Shown here: positions 34,839 to 44,003 of the stretch, piece by piece
How the letters are laid out: each line of letters opens with the position of its first letter
Numbering within the stretch: the first letter of the stretch is position 1
NCBI RefSeq assembly: GCF_001436095.1
Contig: NZ_AYYK01000004.1
Location: 186,001-250,000 of the forward strand
From: Lapidilactobacillus dextrinicus DSM 20335
GTDB lineage: Bacteria; Bacillota; Bacilli; Lactobacillales; Lactobacillaceae
Length of the DNA: 64,000 bases
Reading direction: 5' to 3'
The notes under the pieces: generated by a model
What the model saw: the letters and a program-made list of their open reading frames with translations, nothing else
Told to the model about the DNA's origin: nothing
Databases searched by the model: none
Made by a program: the position numbers and the translations under genes

Positions 34839-35746
34839 TATGCTCGTAATTTTATTTTCATTTCTGGATCAAATTTTTGTGCGCGCAGCATCGCAATTTC
34901 TGCACCATATGGCGCAATTGTTCCCTTGGCATCATCGGTAATGCCGACATAAGGTGTTTCTAAAATCTTCGGAACAGTTGTTAATTGCGGATGATGAGCC
35001 ACATAGTTCAAAGCATCAAAACCAATTGTGCCAAACCCAATATTAGTATGGCGATCTTTATGACTACCTTGAGGATTCTTAGAATCATTTAAATGAACCA
35101 CACTTAAACGATCTAAACCAATAATATGATCGAATTCGTTTAAGACACCATCAAAATCTTCACGAATATTGTAGCCAGCATCACTAGTATGACAAGTATC
35201 AAAGGTAACCTTTAATTTGTCGTTATGTTGGGTTTGATCAATGATAGCTGCTAACTCTTCAAAAGTACGGCCAATTTCTGTTCCTTTGCCAGCCATTGTT
35301 TCCAGCGCAATCGTGACATTTTGTTGTTCGCTAATGATTTGGTCAAGTGCCTGAGCTTCTTGCTTAATTGCTGCCGCAGCACCAGCGCCTACATGAGCGC
35401 CAGGATGAAAACTCATCGTAAAAGCACCAATAGCATCAGCCCGTTGCACTTCTCCCTGCATAAATTCAATCGCAAAAGGTAAAGATTCAGGTTTAATCGT
35501 ATTGCCTAAGTTAATGATATAAGGTGCATGAACCACAATACTTTGAATGCCAGCCAATTTTGCTTGTGCTTGGCCTTCAGGAATCTTCATTTCACTGCTG
35601 TCTTTGCGTCGGGTATTTTGTGGTGCACCAGTAAAGATCATCATTGTATTAGCTTGATAACTTTGAGCTTCTTGGACTGCACCGACTAACATTTTTTTGC
35701 CGCTCATTGAAACGTGCGAGCCAATGATTAATTCTGAATTTGTCAT
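34838..35746 (-). CDS. nfo: Endonuclease IV
   Basis: A 302-residue zinc-dependent AP endonuclease for base-excision repair. It starts [14 protein letters not shown] and has zinc-site motifs [36 protein letters not shown] and [22 protein letters not shown]. Length and motifs are normal. It lies eight bases after yitT, in the same direction, likely co-transcribed. Confidence 0.95.
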   Translation of the reverse strand: MTNSELIIGSHVSMSGKKMLVGAVQEAQSYQANTMMIFTGAPQNTRRKDSSEMKIPEGQAQAKLAGIQSIVVHAPYIINLGNTIKPESLPFAIEFMQGEVQRADAIGAFTMSFHPGAHVGAGAAAAIKQEAQALDQIISEQQNVTIALETMAGKGTEIGRTFEELAAIIDQTQHNDKLKVTFDTCHTSDAGYNIREDFDGVLNEFDHIIGLDRLSVVHLNDSKNPQGSHKDRHTNIGFGTIGFDALNYVAHHPQLTTVPKILETPYVGITDDAKGTIAPYGAEIAMLRAQKFDPEMKIKLRA

Positions 35747-35754
35747 ATTGTCAC

Positions 35755-36633
35755 CTACTCAACTTTTGGTTCATAGAAGTGCCCCATTAACTTGAAGACT
35801 TCAGTGATACTTACAAAGGCATAAGGATCGCTTTGGCGTATCGCGTCAGCAAAATCATGCATTTCGTAACGAGAAATAATGGTAAATAAGATTGTTTTTT
35901 CTTCGTGTTTATAGGCACCTTCAGCGTCATGGACAATTGTAATTCCTCGACGCAATGACTTTTGCACGCTGCTGATAACTTTTTTAGGATGATCAGTCAC
36001 AATCATAACCTGTAAACGTTGGTGACTAGTATAAACCATGTCAATTACTGCCCCATTGACAAAAATTCCCATGGCACTATATAAAGCATGAACCCAACCG
36101 AAGACAAAACCGGCACCGAAGATAATTAATAAGTTAAAGGCAATATTAATTGAGCCCATACTACGGCCAGTTTTTTTACGAATAACGATCCCAATAATAT
36201 CAAGACCACCGGTTGAAATATTATATTTCAAGGCCATCCCTGTCCCTAAACCATTAATCAAACCACCAAAGATTGCACAGACAATCGGATCAAACGTGAT
36301 TTTTAACGGCGAGATTAAATGCATCATAATCGTTGAGAATAAAACCGCAAAAAATGTGAAATAAGTAAAGCGATGGCCAATTTTGGAATAGGCCAAGACA
36401 AACAATGGCGCGTTGAAAGCAAAATACAAAATTGGTGTCGTTAACTTAAACGGGGTGTTCGCTAACAAGTTAGAAACCAACTGCGCCGCACCGGTAATTC
36501 CTGAAGAATAAATGTGTCCAGGTGTCCAGAAAAAGTTCAAGGCGATGGACACACAAATCGCATAGAAAAACGCCATTGATAACTTAGTTAAGTTAGAATG
36601 CCGTCGGATAACACGTTCGATATCATTAAACAT
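35755..36633 (-). CDS. YitT family membrane protein (DUF2179)
   Basis: A 292-residue protein with about five hydrophobic helices in the first 190 residues (e.g. [37 protein letters not shown]) and a C-terminal DUF2179 domain ([17 protein letters not shown]...). The function of the family is unknown; transport is often assumed. It precedes nfo with an eight-base gap. The upstream 568-base gap holds a structured element and inverted repeats. Confidence 0.88.
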   Translation of the reverse strand: MFNDIERVIRRHSNLTKLSMAFFYAICVSIALNFFWTPGHIYSSGITGAAQLVSNLLANTPFKLTTPILYFAFNAPLFVLAYSKIGHRFTYFTFFAVLFSTIMMHLISPLKITFDPIVCAIFGGLINGLGTGMALKYNISTGGLDIIGIVIRKKTGRSMGSINIAFNLLIIFGAGFVFGWVHALYSAMGIFVNGAVIDMVYTSHQRLQVMIVTDHPKKVISSVQKSLRRGITIVHDAEGAYKHEEKTILFTIISRYEMHDFADAIRQSDPYAFVSITEVFKLMGHFYEPKVE

Positions 36634-36812
36634 ATAAGTAAATCCCTCTCATTTAGAGCATTTGCCAATATTGTAACACATCGAATAATTATACAACTAA
36701 AAAATCAGCAAGAAAATAAAACTTCGGCTTAAATTAAACTTGTTATGAATTCCCTGCCGCTAAAACCAGCCATCACTTATTAAATACACGAAACAATTGT
36801 AAACAACTTAAA

Positions 36813-36987
36813 CTGGTTAGCTAGTTTTTTTACTTCTTCGCGCTGCCACAAAGTTGCGCATGGAACGTGAGGGACACTGCTTGTAGGCAATTTTTGCAAA
36901 AATTGTCTGCAAGTCAGGTCTTGTTGTAAGCAATAAATTGCAACAACAATTTCATCACTGATGTCAACTTTACTCCAGCGCTAACAG
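36813..36987. repeat. Structured intergenic element, copy 2
   Basis: Bounded by CTGGTTAGC (36813-36821) and GCTAACAG (36980-36987). Inside are GCGC/GCGC (36840-36859), TGGAACG (36861-36867), a long stem GAC..CTTG..GGCAATTTTT with its complement (36873-36920), TTGTTG..GCAAT/ATTGC..CAACAA (36921-36949), and CATC/GATG (36953-36963). The order and the conserved single-stranded words match copy 1 at 19010-19160, while the stem sequences differ with pairing kept. No coding frame is evident. Confidence 0.65.
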
Positions 36988-37050
36988 ACAAGTTATTAGA
37001 TCATGATATGAGTGTCTTACTTATTGTCGGAAGAAAATCGCGATCAGCTG

Positions 37051-37090
37051 TGACCTTGTCGTTATTGCCTTAGCATTTACGACAAGGTCA
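37051..37090. repeat. Perfect 12-bp inverted repeat
   Basis: TGACCTTGTCGT at 37051-37062 and its exact complement at 37079-37090 enclose a 16-base loop. There is no adjacent T run, so it is not a typical terminator. It lies in the msrA-yitT gap; I see no gene in the rest of that gap. Confidence 0.6.
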
Positions 37091-37201
37091 AGATTAAAAA
37101 CTATCTCAGATTGGTTTCAACCAGTCTCCACTAGGTTTCATGAGCAACCTTTACGCAAATGCGACGAGATACATCAAATATAAATTTCTGTAGACACCAG
37201 T

Positions 37202-37729
37202 TTAGGCTTTTTCACCCCAATGCTTGGCGATAAATTGCTGGCGTCCGCCGCGTTCTTCCAGTTCAAACCTGGCTGGGTTTTTGCGATAGAAGTCTTGATG
37301 ATAGTCTTCAGCCGGATAAAATGGTTGGGCATCCTCAATGGCAGTTACAATTGGTTCTTTAAACATTCCCGATTGGCTCAAGGCTGCTTTAGAAGCTGTT
37401 GCAATTTGCCGTTGTTCTGGAGAATTGACAAAAATAACAGGACGATAGCTATCGCCGCGATCTTGAAATTGACCAGCGGCATCCGTGGGGTCTGTTACTT
37501 GCCAATAAATTTGCACTAATTCGCCATAACTAATCACATCAGCATCATAGGTGATTTCAACCGCCTCTGTGTGACCAGTTGTATGCGAGCAAACTTGCTC
37601 ATAAGTCGGATTAGGCACATGCCCACCCGTATAACCAGAAATGACACTAATAATACCCGGCTGTTGATCAAAAGGCTTAACCATACACCAAAAACATCCA
37701 CCTGCAAATATCGCTGTTTCTTGCTTCAT
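37202..37729 (-). CDS. msrA: Peptide-methionine (S)-S-oxide reductase
   Basis: A 175-residue MsrA. The catalytic GGCFWC motif (residues ~10-15) is present, followed by [28 protein letters not shown] and the C-terminal YHQDFY. It repairs oxidised methionine. The ATG at 37729 is preferred over the GTG at 37738 because the AAAGGA ribosome site overlaps the latter. No msrB is beside it. Confidence 0.94.
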   Translation of the reverse strand: MKQETAIFAGGCFWCMVKPFDQQPGIISVISGYTGGHVPNPTYEQVCSHTTGHTEAVEITYDADVISYGELVQIYWQVTDPTDAAGQFQDRGDSYRPVIFVNSPEQRQIATASKAALSQSGMFKEPIVTAIEDAQPFYPAEDYHQDFYRKNPARFELEERGGRQQFIAKHWGEKA

Positions 37730-37761
37730 CAAAACCACGTCCTTTGCCTAATAAATTGTAT

Positions 37762-37794
37762 AAAAAAGACACCTTGAAAAATTCAGGTGTCTTA
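37762..37794 (-). terminator. aspS terminator
   Basis: Stem AAGACACCTTGAA/TTCAGGTGTCTT (with one mismatch) with a minus-strand T run, 45 bases past the aspS stop. Confidence 0.75.
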
Positions 37795-37839
37795 AGTGAT
37801 GTCTTAATTATCAAGCATCTTGTTTAAAAAGTAAACTGA

Positions 37840-39618
37840 TTAAGCTTGTTCTGGTTTTTCAGGTTCAACTTCTAACCTCAATTCGTCAAGTTGTGCTTGA
37901 GCAACACGTGAAGGTGCTGCTGTCATTGGTTCTGTTGCTTTAGAGTTCTTGGGAAAAGCAATCACATCACGAATGTTATCACGACCAGCTAATAACATGG
38001 CGAAACGATCCAAACCAAGAGCTAAGCCGCCTAATGGTGGGAAGCCGTAATCCATAGCATCTAATAAGAAGCCGAATTGTTCTTGAGCAGTTTCTGGCGA
38101 AATTTCTAAGGCTTTCAACATCTTTTCTTGGATTTCACGATTATGGATACGAATTGAACCGCCGCCTAATTCAAAACCATTCAAGACAATATCATAACTT
38201 TGGGCATGGGCAGCATGAGGATCAGTGTCTAATAAGTGAACATCTTCTTCATTAGGCATAGTAAATGGATGGTGTGCAGCAATCCAGCGTTGATCCCCTT
38301 CATCGTATTCGAATAATGGCCAATCAACTACCCAAGTAAAGGCAAATTCATTTTCAGGGATTAAACCCAACTCTTTGGCGAAGAAGTTACGCAAATAACC
38401 TAAGCTATCAGCAACAACTTTTTTACTTGAAGCAACGAATAAGAGCAAGTCACCGTTCTTAGCGTCTAATTTATTAATTAATTCAGTTTGTTGTTCTTTA
38501 ACGAATTTAGCAATTGGACCAGAAACTTCATCGTTTTCAACCTTTAACCAAGCCAAGCCTTTAGCGCCGAAGCGTTTGATGTAATCTTGGATTTGATCAA
38601 TTTGTTTGCGTGAATACTTAGTAGCAGCTTGTGGCGCCACAATTGCCTTAACTTGACCACCATCAGCGACCGCACCACTAAATACTTTAAAAGCACTGTC
38701 TTTAAAGAAGTCACTTAAATCTTGTAATTCCATACCAAACCGTAAATCTGGCTTGTCGGAACCAAAACGAGCTTCTGCTTCATTCCAAGTAATTCGTGGG
38801 AATGGTAACTTAACGTCGATACCTTTTTCATCATGCATAACTTGAGCAATCATGCCTTCAGTTAAGGCTTGAATTTCTTCGGCAGATAAGAAACTGGTTT
38901 CTAAGTCGATTTGTGTAAATTCAGGTTGACGATCGCCACGTAAATCTTCATCACGGAAGCAACGAGCAATTTGATAGTAGCGATCAAAACCAGATGACAT
39001 TAACAATTCTTTGAAAAGTTGTGGTGACTGTGGCAAGGCGTAAAAACTACCCGGATAAACACGAGAAGGTACTAAATAATCACGAGCACCTTCTGGTGTT
39101 GATTTAGTTAAATCTGGTGTTTCAATTTCGATGAAGCCATTGTCATCTAAGAAATGATGAACAGACTTAACAATTTGTGCACGCGTCTTAATACCAGCCA
39201 TCATTTCTGGCCGGCGCAAGTCTAAATAACGATATTTTAACTTAGTATCTTCAGAAGCCGTGATGTTATCAGAAATTTCAAATGGTGTTGTTTTTGCCTT
39301 GTTTAAAATTTCTACATCAGTCACTTCAACTTCAATTTTACCGGTTTTCATGTTGTCATTAATAGCTTGTTCACTACGCGCAGCCACTTGACCATGCACA
39401 CTAATAACATATTCTGAACGTAAGGTCTCAGCAATTGCTAAAGCATCAGCATTAATTTCTTGACTAAAAACTAATTGGACAATTCCCTCGCGATCGCGGA
39501 GGTCAACAAAGACCAAGTTACCTAAACTACGCCGCTTTTGAACCCAACCTGCTAAATCAATTTCTTGGCCTAGATATTGTTCGTCAACTAAACCAGCATA
39601 TGTTGTACGTTTTACCAT
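37840..39618 (-). CDS. aspS: Aspartyl-tRNA synthetase
   Basis: A 592-residue bacterial-type class IIb synthetase. OB-fold anticodon domain at the N-terminus ([24 protein letters not shown]), motif 2 ([26 protein letters not shown]), a GAD insertion in the middle, and motif 3 ([15 protein letters not shown]). It is 35 bases after hisS and shares the upstream T-box. Confidence 0.96.
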   Translation of the reverse strand: MVKRTTYAGLVDEQYLGQEIDLAGWVQKRRSLGNLVFVDLRDREGIVQLVFSQEINADALAIAETLRSEYVISVHGQVAARSEQAINDNMKTGKIEVEVTDVEILNKAKTTPFEISDNITASEDTKLKYRYLDLRRPEMMAGIKTRAQIVKSVHHFLDDNGFIEIETPDLTKSTPEGARDYLVPSRVYPGSFYALPQSPQLFKELLMSSGFDRYYQIARCFRDEDLRGDRQPEFTQIDLETSFLSAEEIQALTEGMIAQVMHDEKGIDVKLPFPRITWNEAEARFGSDKPDLRFGMELQDLSDFFKDSAFKVFSGAVADGGQVKAIVAPQAATKYSRKQIDQIQDYIKRFGAKGLAWLKVENDEVSGPIAKFVKEQQTELINKLDAKNGDLLLFVASSKKVVADSLGYLRNFFAKELGLIPENEFAFTWVVDWPLFEYDEGDQRWIAAHHPFTMPNEEDVHLLDTDPHAAHAQSYDIVLNGFELGGGSIRIHNREIQEKMLKALEISPETAQEQFGFLLDAMDYGFPPLGGLALGLDRFAMLLAGRDNIRDVIAFPKNSKATEPMTAAPSRVAQAQLDELRLEVEPEKPEQA

Positions 39619-39653
39619 AATAACTCCTCCAAATATTGAGCAAAATTTTTAAA

Positions 39654-40940
39654 TTATTTTGCTAGTTTTGCTAAGACACCTGCAAAATTAGTTGTAAAAT
39701 CTGCAATGGCGATTTCAACTTGTTCACCAGTTGCTAAATCTTTAACTGGAACTCGACCAGTTTCAACTTCGGTTTCACCAACTGTAATAACATATTGAGC
39801 ATGTAAGCGATCAGCATTTTTGAACTGACCTTTCACTTTACGAGCCAAATAATCTTGATCAGCACTTAGACCGTTTTGGCGAATGGCTTGTAACAACTTA
39901 AAGGCAGCACCTTCTACTGCTTCACTAGTCTTAACAATATAGAAGTCTAGTGGCTTGGCTTGTAAAGCTGCTGCTTGACTATCTAATAGTAACAACAAGC
40001 GTTCAACGCCAATCCCAAAGCCGATACCAGGTTCATCGGGACCACCGAATTCTTTGACTAAGCCATCATAGCGGCCGCCGCCGATAGCAGTCATTTCAGT
40101 ATTATTAAAAGCTGGTGAAGTAACCATGATTTCAAAAATTGTGTTGGTGTAATAATCAAGACCGCGGACCATTGTATTGTCAACTTCGTAGTCAATCCCT
40201 AAACTTGTTAAGCCAGCTTTAACAGCTTCAAAGTGCTTAGCTGAATCTTCACTTAGAAAATCAAGGATTGTTGGTGCTTGAGCCACTAATTCTTGGTCAT
40301 GTGCATCTTTGCTATCTAGAATTCGTAAAGGATTAGTTGTTAAACGTCGTTTTGAATCAGCGCTTAATTCATCCTTTAATGGTGTTAAATAGTCAACCAA
40401 CGCTTGATGATAAGCTTCTTGTGTTTGCGCATCGCCTAGACTGTTAATTACCAAATGCATATCAGTTAAGTTTAAGCGGGCCAATAATTGCATCGCCATG
40501 GCGATTGTTTCAACATCTAAATCTGGTGACGTTGAACCAAAAGCTTCCACCCCAATTTGGTGGAATTGACGTTGACGGCCAGATTGTGGACGCTCATAGC
40601 GGAACATTGGGCCGTGATAGTAAACTTTGTAAGGCTTGACTTGTTCAGGTCCGAATAATTTATTTTCAACATAAGCGCGAACAACACCAGCAGTGCCTTC
40701 AGGACGCAAGGCAATGTGGCGATCACCTTTATCATGGAAGTCATACATTTCTTTAGACACCACATCAGAAGATTCTCCTGATGAACGTTCAAAAACATCA
40801 TATGATTCAAAAATTGGTGTACGAATTTCGTGATAGTTATAAGTTTCAAAGACTTCTTGAGCGATATTTTCAACATACTGCCATTTTTTAGCTTCAGCAG
40901 GTAAAATATCAGCTGTGCCCTTTGGCTTTTGATAATGCAT
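39654..40940 (-). CDS. hisS: Histidyl-tRNA synthetase
   Basis: A 428-residue class II synthetase. It starts YQKPKGTADILP, has motif 2 (MFRYERPQSGRQRQFHQIGVEAFG), the His-specific LDYYTNTIFE and motif 3 (GIGFGIGVERLLLLL), then an anticodon-binding domain. The ATG at 40940 follows AGGAGG by seven bases; the frame extends to 40961 without support. First gene of the hisS-aspS operon. Confidence 0.95.
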   Translation of the reverse strand: MHYQKPKGTADILPAEAKKWQYVENIAQEVFETYNYHEIRTPIFESYDVFERSSGESSDVVSKEMYDFHDKGDRHIALRPEGTAGVVRAYVENKLFGPEQVKPYKVYYHGPMFRYERPQSGRQRQFHQIGVEAFGSTSPDLDVETIAMAMQLLARLNLTDMHLVINSLGDAQTQEAYHQALVDYLTPLKDELSADSKRRLTTNPLRILDSKDAHDQELVAQAPTILDFLSEDSAKHFEAVKAGLTSLGIDYEVDNTMVRGLDYYTNTIFEIMVTSPAFNNTEMTAIGGGRYDGLVKEFGGPDEPGIGFGIGVERLLLLLDSQAAALQAKPLDFYIVKTSEAVEGAAFKLLQAIRQNGLSADQDYLARKVKGQFKNADRLHAQYVITVGETEVETGRVPVKDLATGEQVEIAIADFTTNFAGVLAKLAK

Positions 40941-41070
40941 TGGAATTCCTCCTGTGATCAATAATCAACAATTAAATCAACGAACTGATTAATTAGCTTC
41001 ATCTAGCTTATAACTTGATGAATACCTAATCAATAATTAAGTTAGCATCGCTAATTTAAGTCAACCGACA

Positions 41071-41280
41071 AAAAAAGCACCCTTAATCGCCTATTACGAT
41101 TAAGGGTGCTCACGGCACGGTACCACCTTAAATTAACTCATTAGATAACGTCTTTTAGACGGAGCGATGCTCAACCTCTAAATGGTCGTTTCATTCAATC
41201 TACCTTCTCAGCAACTGGTAGTCTCTGTTTTCTGAATTACTTCTCATTTGTCATCGGTTTAATATTATCTCCTACTGTAA
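41071..41280 (-). promoter_or_regulatory. T-box leader of hisS-aspS
   Basis: On the minus strand the T-box core TAAGGTGGTACCGTG is at 41116-41130, followed by the terminator stem AGCACCCTTAATCG and its complement (41076-41110) with a T run. The apical GTTG motif is visible in stem I. In the specifier region (ATGAAACGACCATTT) the candidate codon is GAC (Asp, 41185-41187); CAT (His) is also nearby, so specificity is unsettled. Confidence 0.87.
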
Positions 41281-41302
41281 CCGCGTATTTTCAGAAAGTC
41301 AA
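41274..41302 (-). promoter_or_regulatory. hisS-aspS promoter
   Basis: TTGACT (41297-41302), a 17-base spacer and TACAGT (41274-41279) on the minus strand, directly upstream of the T-box. Confidence 0.7.
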
Positions 41303-41467
41303 GTCATTCTCAATATTTATTGGGGATTAGTCACTTGTGTACCATTTGAATTTTTAAGTATTTTTTTAAGATTCGATTAAATTGGGCGAATCATGCAAGA
41401 ATAGTCTATAATTAAATCGTATACACACACGAAACAATCTTTGTTCGATTACAAGGGGTTAATTAAT

Positions 41468-42796
41468 TTGATAAAAGCAATCTTAAAAAAGATTTGGCAT
41501 TGGCGTGTTGTGCTCACAATTTCTATTGCCATTATTCTGTCAGTTGGAACAACAATTGTGTTAGCAACAAGTCAACAGGTCGAAGTACAAGCTAATGTTT
41601 TAAACATTCGTAAAGGACCTGGGCTGGCCTATGATGTTGCTGGTCAAGTTAAAAAAGGACAACGCTTGACTATTATCAGTGAACGTAATGAATGGTATCA
41701 GGTTAGAATTAGTAATAACCAAGTCGGTTGGGTTGCTAGTTGGTTAGTTAAAAACACCGAAGTTAGTGCGACCACTAATCAAGTCGCCAGTGTCATTAGC
41801 GGCGGCACCCCAATTTACCAAAGCAATAATGAATCATCTCATCAGTTAACAACGTTAACAGCCGGAACGAACGTCACGATTCTTTATAGTGAGAATGGTT
41901 GGTACGAAATTAAATATGGTACCTCCGTTGCTTGGATTCAACAAAGTGCAGTGCGCCTTTCTAGTCAAGTTGAAAGCAATGCTCAAACTGAAAACACGGT
42001 CATTACTTCAAACACTTCTGATGCAACTCAAGTCGTGGTGATCAACTCAAACAACACTCACCTCCGCGCACAACCTAACGCTAGTGCGGCGATTGTTGCC
42101 AATTTGTCAGAGAAATCAACGCTAACTTATATTAAGACAGTCAATCAATGGTATGAAGTTAAGACAAACTCTGGCAAGACTGGTTATCTAGCCAGTTGGG
42201 TTGTTACTTTGAAAAACAAGAGTACCGATAGTAGCGCCATGCCTAAGGTAGCATCAAACCTAGCTGAATCAACGATTGTACTTGATGCTGGTCATGGTGG
42301 TTACGATTCTGGCGCACTTTCGCAAAGTAATAAGTACGAAAAGAATTACACCTTACAAATGGTTAACGCTGTTGCAGCCCAATTACGTTCTGCCGGTGCC
42401 AACGTTGTGTTAACACGTAGCGGTGATGACTTTGTGGGACTTGCTGAACGCGCGCATGTTTCCAACAAACTTTCGGCAGATGCCTTTATTAGTATTCATT
42501 TTGATTCTAGTCAAAGTGCCGATTCTGCAAGTGGTATCACAACCTACTATTACAATAAAGGTCGTGATGGCAAACTAGCTACTTCATTAAACAAACAGCT
42601 TGCTGTCCTACCTTTAACTAATCGCGGTGCCGAGTACGCTAACTATGAAGTCCTGCGTGATAACACTCGTCCGTCAGTATTGCTGGAATTAGGTTACATT
42701 AATAACAAAAAAGATTTTAGTTATATTAAATCATCGAGTTATCAACAAACAGTTGCCAATTCAATTGTTAATGGCTTAACCGCATATTTCAAATAA
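41468..42796 (+). CDS. N-acetylmuramoyl-L-alanine amidase with SH3b repeats
   Basis: A ~442-residue exported cell-wall hydrolase. A basic start and hydrophobic helix (VVLTISIAIILSVGTTIVLA) form a signal or anchor. Three SH3b repeats follow: NVLNIRKGPGLAYDVAGQV, GTPIYQSNNESSHQLTTL, and NNTHLRAQPNASAAIVA. The C-terminal ~180 residues are an Amidase_3 domain with zinc ligands in LDAGHGGYDSGA, YEKNYTLQ and FISIHFDSS, and the Glu in VLLELGYINN. Start placed at TTG 41468 after AAGGGG; no in-frame ATG is better. Confidence 0.9.
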   Translation: MIKAILKKIWHWRVVLTISIAIILSVGTTIVLATSQQVEVQANVLNIRKGPGLAYDVAGQVKKGQRLTIISERNEWYQVRISNNQVGWVASWLVKNTEVSATTNQVASVISGGTPIYQSNNESSHQLTTLTAGTNVTILYSENGWYEIKYGTSVAWIQQSAVRLSSQVESNAQTENTVITSNTSDATQVVVINSNNTHLRAQPNASAAIVANLSEKSTLTYIKTVNQWYEVKTNSGKTGYLASWVVTLKNKSTDSSAMPKVASNLAESTIVLDAGHGGYDSGALSQSNKYEKNYTLQMVNAVAAQLRSAGANVVLTRSGDDFVGLAERAHVSNKLSADAFISIHFDSSQSADSASGITTYYYNKGRDGKLATSLNKQLAVLPLTNRGAEYANYEVLRDNTRPSVLLELGYINNKKDFSYIKSSSYQQTVANSIVNGLTAYFK

Positions 42797-42806
42797 AAAC
42801 TTCAAT

Positions 42807-42857
42807 AAAACCCCTGATGAAAATCTTGACTTAAAGGATTTTCATCAGGGGGTTTTA
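42807..42857. terminator. Bidirectional terminator
   Basis: Stem AAAACCCCTGATGAAAATC with GATTTTCATCAGGGGGTTTT and an 11-base loop lies between the amidase and the convergent HAD gene. Confidence 0.85.
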
Positions 42858-42878
42858 GTTTGTTCAAAGTTAGCAGCG

Positions 42879-43511
42879 CTAAGCTAGATTAATTAACGGT
42901 AGAATATCTGTTAATTGTTCGACTTGATAAGTTGCATTAGGCGCATCATGATAACCGTCGACATTAAAGTAAATTGTTTGGACGTTAGCATTAACACCGG
43001 CATCAATATCTAAACGCCGATCACCTACCATCGCTGTGGTTGAAGGTGTTAGTTGATATTGCTGCACGATCGCATTAATAGCACTAGGGTCAGGCTTTCT
43101 GGGGAAATCTTGACTAGCATCAACACCACCACTGAAATAATCAGCCAAACCGTTTTGGGCTAAATAATCATAAACCGTCCGATCACGATGTGTATCTAAG
43201 AAGTTACGACCGCCATGAGCAATAACTGCTTCTAACACCGCTTTAGCTCCGGGATAAGGCTGGGGCGCTTGTTGATTCTGATGCTCAATTTGATGATAAG
43301 TAGCTGTTAATTCATTAGCTGAAAGTTGGTACTGATCAGCAAAATTTTGAACAGCAGAACGAACGGAATGAATCTTTAAGTCGCGGTATAAAGACGCTTC
43401 ATCAATATCACGAATATCAAATTGATGCAAAGCGGTTAATAATGCTTGCGTCATCACAGGGTAAGTATCATATAAAGTACCATCAAAATCCCAAATAAAA
43501 TCTTTGAGCAT
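42879..43511 (-). CDS. HAD-IA family hydrolase (phosphoglycolate phosphatase-like)
   Basis: A 210-residue HAD with motif I IWDFDGTLYDTYP, motif II FLDTHRD, motif III Lys in FPRKPDPSAI and motif IV VGDRRLDIDAG. A small helical C1 cap lies between motifs I and II, as in PGP/beta-phosphoglucomutase relatives. Substrate unknown. Its ATG overlaps the dtd stop (TAATG). Confidence 0.87.
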   Translation of the reverse strand: MLKDFIWDFDGTLYDTYPVMTQALLTALHQFDIRDIDEASLYRDLKIHSVRSAVQNFADQYQLSANELTATYHQIEHQNQQAPQPYPGAKAVLEAVIAHGGRNFLDTHRDRTVYDYLAQNGLADYFSGGVDASQDFPRKPDPSAINAIVQQYQLTPSTTAMVGDRRLDIDAGVNANVQTIYFNVDGYHDAPNATYQVEQLTDILPLINLA

Positions 43512-43954
43512 TATTCGACCTCCAAATTAATCGTCACAGGGCCGTCATTGACCGCTGTTATTTGCATGTTAGCCCCAAACTCGCCTACTTGGACTGCTTG
43601 ACCTAATTCAGCCTCTAAATAATGATTAAAGGCCAAATAAAGTGGTTTAGCAATTTCAGGTTTGGCAGCATTTTGGAAACTTGGTCGATTGCCCTTATGG
43701 GTATCTGCATAAAGTGTGAATTGAGAAATTGAGAGAATGCCGCCTTTAACTTGCTGAACATTCTGATTCATCTTTTCGTCTTCATCTTCAAAGATACGCA
43801 AATTAACGATTTTATGCGCCATTTTGACTAATTGCTGCTCCGTATCGGTCGGACTAATCCCGACGAATAACAGTAAACCAGCTTGAATTTCGCCTAATTG
43901 TTGCTGATCAACTGTGACACTTGCTGATTTAACTCGTTGTAAAGTTACGCGCAA
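43511..43954 (-). CDS. dtd: D-aminoacyl-tRNA deacylase
   Basis: A 147-residue proofreading enzyme that removes D-amino acids from tRNA. The signatures GILSISQFTLYADTHKGNRPSF and VNDGPVTI are intact. It follows relA with a 49-base gap, the standard relA-dtd pairing, and overlaps the HAD gene by one base. Confidence 0.95.
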   Translation of the reverse strand: MRVTLQRVKSASVTVDQQQLGEIQAGLLLFVGISPTDTEQQLVKMAHKIVNLRIFEDEDEKMNQNVQQVKGGILSISQFTLYADTHKGNRPSFQNAAKPEIAKPLYLAFNHYLEAELGQAVQVGEFGANMQITAVNDGPVTINLEVE

Positions 43955-44003
43955 AATAAACCTCCTGAAATAAATCGTTTATTGATCATCAAGATGCTAG
44001 TCG

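Noticed and set aside
37220-37777. Plus-strand frames opposite msrA
   Set aside because: msrA on the minus strand has full family motifs; the opposite frames are shadows.
40517-40876. Minus-strand frame of 119 codons inside hisS in another frame
   Set aside because: Overlaps the catalytic core of hisS; low-complexity composition typical of an alternate frame.
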